Assembly (NCBI GenBank): GCA_017513095.1
Contig: JAFWDJ010000012.1
Coordinates: 102,930 to 166,929 of the forward strand
Direction: 5' to 3'
DNA from: Clostridia bacterium
GTDB taxonomy: Bacteria > Bacillota > Clostridia > Oscillospirales > RGIG577
DNA: 64,000 nucleotides
Position 1 is the stretch's first letter; each line of letters opens with the position of its first letter. Positions 59,857 through 64,000 of this stretch are shown piece after piece. The position numbers and the translations under genes were made by a program. The notes under the pieces were generated by a model that did not search any database, was not told the origin of the DNA, and saw only the letters and a program-made list of their open reading frames with translations.

Positions 59857-60195
59857 TTATTCCCACTCGCTCCACACCTCGGGCGCATAGCCCACGGTGG
59901 CCTTTTTGCCGTTTCGCACGACGGGCGTTTTCATAAGCCCCGGATTTTCAAGAAGCTTTTCCTCTATAGCGCTCTCGGGCGAAAGATACTTTATATAAAG
60001 CCGCTCGTAATCCTTCGACTTTTCGTCGATGAGCGCCGCCATCCCTACGGCGGCCTTGACGCTTTGGTATTCGCCGCGGCTCATGGGATAGCGCATTATG
60101 TCGATGAACTGATACTTTATGCGCCGCTCCTTAAAGTAGCGCTCGGCCTTTTTCGTATCAAAGCATTTTGACTTCCCGAAAATTTGTATATTCAT
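59857..60195 (-). CDS. ArsC/Spx-family thioredoxin-fold protein
   Basis: 112 residues. The N-terminus MNIQIFGKSKCFDTKKAERYF has the single Cys of ArsC-like proteins (CFDTKKA). KYQFIDIMRYPMSRGEYQSV, PESAIEEKLLENPGLMKTPV and VVRNGKKATVGYAPEVW are the family ends. Without the CxxC of Spx it is more likely a YffB/ArsC-like reductase of unknown substrate. It follows the SDR gene directly on the minus strand. Confidence 0.85.
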   Translation of the reverse strand: MNIQIFGKSKCFDTKKAERYFKERRIKYQFIDIMRYPMSRGEYQSVKAAVGMAALIDEKSKDYERLYIKYLSPESAIEEKLLENPGLMKTPVVRNGKKATVGYAPEVWSEWE

Positions 60196-60951
60196 TTATC
60201 TCTCCCCCTTGCGTCTTTGAAAGCCGTAGGCTATGGATAAAAGCGCACCCTTTGGCATGAGCCGCGTAAAAAAGCAGCCCGCCTTCATCGCCGCCCCCGG
60301 CACTATCGTTGTCTTGCCGCGAAACATCTGCGTAAGAGCATATTCCGCCACGTCGGCGGAATTTAAGCCCTTGACGGCGAATTTTACGCCCGCCGTGTCG
60401 TTGAACTCCGTATCGACGGGGCCGGGACAGAGCGCCGACACGCGCACACGGCTTTCGCGGCGCTTAAGCTCGTAATCTACGGCCTCGGTGACTCTTAAAA
60501 CGTACGCCTTCGTGCCGTAATACGTCGACAGAAGCGGTCCCGGCATGAACGCGGCGGCCGACGCCACGTTTAAAATGCGCCCCGAGTCCTTTTTAATGAA
60601 ATCACGAAGAAACAGCTTCATAAGAATATCGACGGCGCAGACGTTTACGTCTATCATTTCAAGCTCGCGCCCGAGGTCGATCTCGGGAAACGCGCCGAAA
60701 ATGCCGAAGCCCGCGTTGTTTATAAGAAGGTCGATATCCTCGTCCTTCGTAAGCGCGTACAGCTTAAAGCAGTTCTCCCGCACCGACAGGTCGATGGGGA
60801 TTATCCTCGCCTCGCGCGACAGATCCGCCGAAAGCTCCTTCATGCGCTCCTCGCGCCTTGCGGCAAGTATGAGCTCGTATCCTCTTTTGTCGAGCGCGCG
60901 CGCAAAGTCGCGCCCCATGCCCGAGCTTGCGCCCGTTATAAGTGCCTTCAC
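60196..60951 (-). CDS. Short-chain dehydrogenase/reductase
   Basis: 251-residue classical SDR. The cofactor loop is ITGASSGMGRDFARAL (TGxxxGxG), NNAGFGIFG is the NNAG motif, and the catalytic Tyr-Lys pair is in YYGTKAY, with Ser in VASAAAFMPG. The C-terminal basic stretch is typical of membrane-linked DltE/YqjQ-like SDRs. Substrate unknown. It begins with a GTG four bases after the barstar stop, so it is probably in the barnase operon. Confidence 0.9.
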   Translation of the reverse strand: MKALITGASSGMGRDFARALDKRGYELILAARREERMKELSADLSREARIIPIDLSVRENCFKLYALTKDEDIDLLINNAGFGIFGAFPEIDLGRELEMIDVNVCAVDILMKLFLRDFIKKDSGRILNVASAAAFMPGPLLSTYYGTKAYVLRVTEAVDYELKRRESRVRVSALCPGPVDTEFNDTAGVKFAVKGLNSADVAEYALTQMFRGKTTIVPGAAMKAGCFFTRLMPKGALLSIAYGFQRRKGER

Positions 60952-60954
60952 ACG

Positions 60955-61254
60955 TCATTCTCCTTTTTGTTCGCCGCTCTCTGCGGCGTCTTCGCGAACG
61001 GTTATTCTGTGATTTTCCTCGGCCGCGTCGTAAAGCATCCTAAGCAGCGCGGGATAGCGCGCGCCCATCGCTTCCTCGAGCGCGGGCAGATTTTTAAGGA
61101 TTATCGCAACGCTGTCCGACCTCTCGGTAAGACATTCGTAAAGCGCGTCGAGATTGCGCCCGTACCATTCGGGCAGCTTCAATGCGGCCTCAAATATATT
61201 ATGGATATCCTCGCGGCTTTTAACCGCGTTTCCGTCAATAATCACCGTGGTCAC
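60955..61254 (-). CDS. Barstar-family ribonuclease inhibitor
   Basis: 99-residue barstar-like protein, the cytoplasmic inhibitor of barnase. The conserved central motif is LKLPEWYGRNLDALYECLTE, the face that plugs the barnase active site (Asp in NLDAL). The last 15 residues are an acidic tail (DAAESGEQKGE). GTG start at 61254, preceded by GGGAGGAAT and two bases after the barnase stop. Expression with barnase is tightly coupled. Confidence 0.92.
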   Translation of the reverse strand: MTTVIIDGNAVKSREDIHNIFEAALKLPEWYGRNLDALYECLTERSDSVAIILKNLPALEEAMGARYPALLRMLYDAAEENHRITVREDAAESGEQKGE

Positions 61255-61256
61255 GT

Positions 61257-61940
61257 CTATTCCTCCCCGTAAAGCAGCGTAAAGCTTTCATAATGGTCGT
61301 CGGTGTAATATATAAGCCCGTCGTTAGAGAAGACTATGCGCTTTGCGCCGCGCGATTTTGCGCCCAAAGTATCAATATCGCATTCCGTATAGGTGCGGCC
61401 CTTTTTCTTTGGCAGAAGGCCTTCGTAATTGCCGAACCTGTCGCCGCCTATGCATTTGCCGGGCGCGTATTTTTTAAGGCTGCCGCCCGGCCAGCCGAGC
61501 GCTTTAGCCTCTTTAGTCGTAATGAAGTTCTGCGGCAGACGGCCGTAAGTGTGAATATAGAGCGCCACGTCGTCCTTTGAGGTATAAGTCCCGTCCTCGT
61601 CCAAAAGCGGGACTTCGTCTTCGTATGTTTCGCCGTACTCATCGCCGTACTCATCGCCGTACTCGTAGTCGTAATTGTCGCTGTAATCGTCGCCGTACTC
61701 GTCGCCGTACTCATCGCCGTACTCGTAGTCGTAATTGTCGCTGTAATCGTCGCCGTACTCATTGCCGTACTCATTGCCGTACTCGTCGCTGTACTCGTCG
61801 CTGTACTCATCGCTGTACTCATCGCTGTACTCGTCGCTGTAATCATCGCCGTATTCGCTGCCGTCGCGGGAGCCGCACGCCGTAACTGCTATAATCAGGA
61901 TAAACGCCAGGAAAATGGCGAAAAACCTCTTTATTTTCAT
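61257..61940 (-). CDS. Barnase-family ribonuclease, lipid-anchored on a repetitive acidic linker
   Basis: 227 residues in three parts. The lipoprotein signal MKIKRFFAIFLAFILIIAVT ends with Cys22. A linker of about 85 residues follows, built of Tyr, Asp, Glu, Gly, Ser and Asn in units like GDEYSDEYSDEY. The C-terminal barnase domain (about residues 118-227) shows DDVALYIHTYGRLPQNFITT, KEAKALGWPGG, APGKCIGGDRFGNYEG and LPKKKGRTY. The catalytic Glu73 (TECDID), Arg87 (AKRIVF) and His102 (TDDHYESFTLL) equivalents are conserved. ATG at 61940 follows GGGAGG. It is exported, yet is paired with a cytoplasmic inhibitor. Confidence 0.92.
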   Translation of the reverse strand: MKIKRFFAIFLAFILIIAVTACGSRDGSEYGDDYSDEYSDEYSDEYSDEYSDEYGNEYGNEYGDDYSDNYDYEYGDEYGDEYGDDYSDNYDYEYGDEYGDEYGETYEDEVPLLDEDGTYTSKDDVALYIHTYGRLPQNFITTKEAKALGWPGGSLKKYAPGKCIGGDRFGNYEGLLPKKKGRTYTECDIDTLGAKSRGAKRIVFSNDGLIYYTDDHYESFTLLYGEE

Positions 61941-61962
61941 AATAATCATCCTCCCTGTGCTT

Positions 61963-61991
61963 ATTATACCGCCCGGGGACGGCCATTGCAA
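61963..61991 (-). promoter_or_regulatory. Promoter of the barnase-barstar operon
   Basis: On the minus strand TTGCAA (61991-61986) and TATAAT (61968-61963) with 17-base spacing. Confidence 0.7.
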
Positions 61992-62033
61992 ATTTATATT
62001 GATAAAAAAATTGCGGATTATGTGCAGATTGTA

Positions 62034-62062
62034 TTGATTTTTGGCGAATAAGATAGTATTAT
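62034..62062 (+). promoter_or_regulatory. Promoter of the YegP-like gene
   Basis: TTGATT (62034-62039) and TATTAT (62057-62062) with 17-base spacing. Confidence 0.6.
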
Positions 62063-62104
62063 TATAATAAATTAAACAAATTTTATTTCAGGGGAGGTTT
62101 AATC

Positions 62105-62563
62105 ATGGGCAAATTTGTTATCAAAAACACGAAAACCGGCATCAAGTTCGATCTGAAGGCGGGAAACGGAGAAGTAATTGCCACTTCCGAGGTTTACAAG
62201 AGCCTTAATTCCTGCAAGAAGGGCATAGCCAGCGTTCAGAAGAACGCACCGAAAGCTGCGATTGAAGATCAGACAGTTGAAGGCTTTGCCAAGGAAAAGC
62301 ACCCCAAATTTGAAATATACAAGGATAAGGCGGGCGAGTTCAGATTCCGTTTAAAGGCTACCAACGGTCAGATTATCGCCGTAGGCGAGGGCTACAAGGC
62401 AATGAAGGGCTGCGTAAACGGCATCGAATCCATTAAGAAGAACGCGGCTGACGCAAAGGTCGAGATAATCGACAAGGAAGAGGAAGAAAAGCCCGCAAAG
62501 AAGCCCGCTCAGAAGAAAGCGGCTCCGAAGAAGGCTGCTCCGAAGAAGGCGGCAAAGAAATAA
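62105..62563 (+). CDS. YegP/DUF1508 double-repeat protein with histone-like tail
   Basis: 152 residues. Two DUF1508 repeats: GKFVIKNTKTGIKFDLKAGN (about residues 2-50, ending SVQKNAP) and FEIYKDKAGEFRFRLKATNG (about residues 66-118, ending SIKKNAAD). After an acidic hinge (EEEEK) comes a Lys/Ala/Pro tail (KKAAPKKAAPKKAAKK), like histone H1 or bacterial Hc1/AlgP tails. The tail could bind nucleic acid, which is an inference. GGGGAGG precedes the ATG. Confidence 0.88.
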   Translation: MGKFVIKNTKTGIKFDLKAGNGEVIATSEVYKSLNSCKKGIASVQKNAPKAAIEDQTVEGFAKEKHPKFEIYKDKAGEFRFRLKATNGQIIAVGEGYKAMKGCVNGIESIKKNAADAKVEIIDKEEEEKPAKKPAQKKAAPKKAAPKKAAKK

Positions 62564-62577
62564 GAAAAGCATAACGT

Positions 62578-62605
62578 AAAGGCGGCGCGTCGGCGCCGCC
62601 TTTTT
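62578..62605 (+). terminator. Terminator after the YegP-like gene
   Basis: AAAGGCGGCGC and GCGCCGCCTTT pair over 11 bases, ending in five T residues. Confidence 0.85.
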
Positions 62606-62613
62606 ATTGCCGT

Positions 62614-62648
62614 AAAAAAACGCGGGAGACGTGACTTCGTCTCCCGCG
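62614..62648 (-). terminator. Terminator of the SLH-protein gene
   Basis: CGCGGGAGACG and CGTCTCCCGCG form an 11-bp stem; on the minus strand it is followed by seven T residues. Confidence 0.8.
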
Positions 62649-62685
62649 CGTTCGTTTAAAACCGACCTTTTCGGGCGCGTTCTTA

Positions 62686-63957
62686 TCAGCCCTTCGCCTG
62701 ATAGAGCGGGTGCCAGCCTATGTCGTTTACGGTCTCCCAGTCGCTCTCCGACGCATACCGGGAGAACCACACCTCGAAATCATTGCCGTCGAGATATTCA
62801 AGTCCGTCCGCGTCCGCGTCCGTAACAAGAGCCACTATGCCGTCGCCGTCCTTATCGATATCCGAGGGGAATTTGTTTCCGAGCGCGTCCTTATCACGGA
62901 CCGACTTTACCCAATACGACACGCTTGCCGCGTAGTCGTATTCGTCGGTCGCCTTGTTGTAAACGTAGATATCATACGGCCAGTATTCGTCGGTCTCAAG
63001 CCCCGTCGAGTGCGACAGGTAGCATATAGCCGTGCCGTTGCCTAAGAATATGGTGGCGTTGGTGCCTATATACTCCTCCGCAAGACCGCCCGTCGCGGTG
63101 TCGAGCTTGTATACAGCCGTTATCTGTCCCGCAACGGGAGCGTTGTATATGGAGAATAAAAGCTCCTTCTGACCGTCGCGGTCAACGTCATATACGGCGT
63201 ATATGTCGTATACACCCTCGAACGTATATCCGGGCTTAAGTCCGCCGGGAAGCGTGGCTGTCGCAAGATACTCGTTTACCGCCATGGCCGCCGCGTAATC
63301 GAAATCGGGGGATGCGGGCGCCTTGGGCGCGGGAACGGTGAAGTCCTTTCTCATATTGGGATCCGTCATGCGGGAAAGTATGGCCGCGACCTCGCTTCTC
63401 TTTATGTTCGAGTCGGGCGAGCAGTTAAAGTTCGCGTCAACGCCCTGCACGATGCCCGCACGGTACATCATGTAAATTTCGTAAGCCTGCGGGTGCGATA
63501 TCGGCACGTCGGGTATGCCGCCCTCGGGAACGTAGTTCCTTTCGGAAAGCATACTGAACGGCAGCGCGTTTGCGAATATCTCAAGATATCCCGCGCGCGT
63601 TGCGGGCGCGTTCCAGTCGTAGTCCTTTGAGATGATATAGTTGTCCTTCGCGTAGTCAACGTAAGTCTTGTACCACGGATTGCCGTTCTTGAGCGTTATA
63701 CTGCCGTCGGCTGCATTCTGATGCATGCACGCGGCGAGCTTAACGGCCTCGGCGTACGTCATGTTGTCGTCGGGCGCGAATTTGTCCGGCGCCTTGCCGT
63801 TGATAAGTCCGAGCAGATACGCGTTCTCAACGTCGGACGCGTACCACGCGCCGTCGGGTACGTCGGTAAACGGCAGACCCGCTGCCATAGCCGCGGGCAG
63901 AAGACAAAGCGCAAGCATCAGCGCAAGGATCATCGAAATCAGACGTTTTCTTTTCAT
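62686..63957 (-). CDS. S-layer homology (SLH) domain surface protein
   Basis: 423 residues. A signal peptide (to about AAMAA) precedes three SLH-like modules: GLPFTDVPDGAWYASDVENA with GLINGKAPDKFAPDDNMTYA; a diverged one around YVDYAKDNYIISKDYDWNAP; and GIPDVPISHPQAYEIYMMYRAGIVQG with SPDSNIKRSEVAAILSRM. The rest carries a beta-rich domain with EF-hand-like stretches (YDVDRDGQKELLFSIY; DIDKDGDGIVALVTD). It is anchored non-covalently to cell-wall polymers. ATG at 63957, GGGAG upstream. Confidence 0.9.
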   Translation of the reverse strand: MKRKRLISMILALMLALCLLPAAMAAGLPFTDVPDGAWYASDVENAYLLGLINGKAPDKFAPDDNMTYAEAVKLAACMHQNAADGSITLKNGNPWYKTYVDYAKDNYIISKDYDWNAPATRAGYLEIFANALPFSMLSERNYVPEGGIPDVPISHPQAYEIYMMYRAGIVQGVDANFNCSPDSNIKRSEVAAILSRMTDPNMRKDFTVPAPKAPASPDFDYAAAMAVNEYLATATLPGGLKPGYTFEGVYDIYAVYDVDRDGQKELLFSIYNAPVAGQITAVYKLDTATGGLAEEYIGTNATIFLGNGTAICYLSHSTGLETDEYWPYDIYVYNKATDEYDYAASVSYWVKSVRDKDALGNKFPSDIDKDGDGIVALVTDADADGLEYLDGNDFEVWFSRYASESDWETVNDIGWHPLYQAKG

Positions 63958-63993
63958 AGCGATACTCCCTTTCATTAAATCTTAGGTATATTT

Positions 63994-63999
63994 ATTATA
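63994..63999 (-). promoter_or_regulatory. -10 box of the SLH-protein promoter
   Basis: TATAAT on the minus strand (63999-63994) about 40 bases before the gene; the -35 lies beyond the window. Confidence 0.5.
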
Positions 64000-64000
64000 C

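Noticed and set aside
61577..61885. Arg/Cys/Thr-rich frame opposite the barnase linker, and a CRISPR-like look of the repeats
   Set aside because: The repeats encode the (S/G)DEY linker in frame, have no unique spacers and no cas genes nearby.
1..64000. Prophage, integrative element or insertion sequence
   Set aside because: No integrase, transposase, phage structural gene or att-like duplication was seen; the only mobile-like sequences are non-coding palindromic repeats.

Overview
The window is a chromosomal segment of a Gram-positive, probably spore-forming member of class Clostridia (Oscillospirales or Christensenellales-like gut Firmicutes). The taxonomic guess rests on gene content and order: YpeB, RNase Y, YmdB, Asp23-FakA, YqeG, AroQ-PepP-EfP, the miaB-ylbF-mutS-mutL-miaA run, yggS-sepF-yggT-divIVA-ileS-lspA-rluD, SLH and VanW proteins, and many TTGACA/TATAAT promoters. 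The DNA is fairly GC-rich for a Firmicute, yet ATA is a favoured isoleucine codon. There is no prophage, insertion sequence, rRNA operon or CRISPR array. Almost everything is housekeeping, with some lineage-specific accessory genes.

Layout. 1-4.7 kb: 3' part of leuS, rpsU, a 670-bp non-coding stretch of palindromic repeats, and a germination gene ypeB without sleB. 4.8-11.5 kb: rny, then a co-directional run with ymdB, a VOC protein, a small membrane protein, two paralogous zinc-ribbon/EF-Tu-domain-2-like proteins, two unknowns, a GNAT and pgeF. 11.5-24.8 kb: asp23-fakA, recG, asnA, yqeG, aroQ-pepP-efp, a His-rich zinc-ribbon protein, thpR, dacF and comEC. 25-27.8 kb: an amino-acid ABC transporter whose binding protein has an alanine-rich 11-residue-repeat tail. 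27.9-35.2 kb: ylmH (away from its usual cell-division locus), tRNA-Arg(CCU), a DUF4428-SHOCT protein, a 53-residue EF-hand protein, flavodoxin, PrsW-like protease, metY, a lipoprotein and a GIY-YIG protein.

35.2-35.9 kb holds the most interesting locus. A TTGACA promoter overlaid by two GTTA-N8-TAAC dyads drives an apparently non-coding RNA of about 545 nt with mutually exclusive pairings, C-rich tracts and a strong terminator. A second, about 80-nt C-rich RNA candidate lies at 40.38-40.47 kb. The two resemble, in design only, anti-Shine-Dalgarno regulators such as FsrA or RsaE.

36-45 kb: a GH3 lipoprotein, an MBOAT acyltransferase with its AlgJ/AlgX-like partner, tadA, two lipoproteins (one VanW), pgi and a P-loop protein. 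43.6-51 kb: miaB, ylbF, mutS, mutL, miaA. 51-59.8 kb: an HlyD-like protein, then yggS, two tandem sepF genes, yggT (with an apparent ATA start), divIVA, ileS, lspA, rluD-like and a HAD hydrolase. 59.8-64 kb: an ArsC-like protein, an SDR, a barstar-barnase pair in which barnase is a lipoprotein on a long acidic Tyr-rich linker, a YegP-like protein with a histone-H1-like tail, and an SLH protein.

Three genes (rny, yggT, ylmH) lack a conventional start codon at the position indicated by their Shine-Dalgarno sequence or homology. Automatic annotation would probably truncate or miss them.
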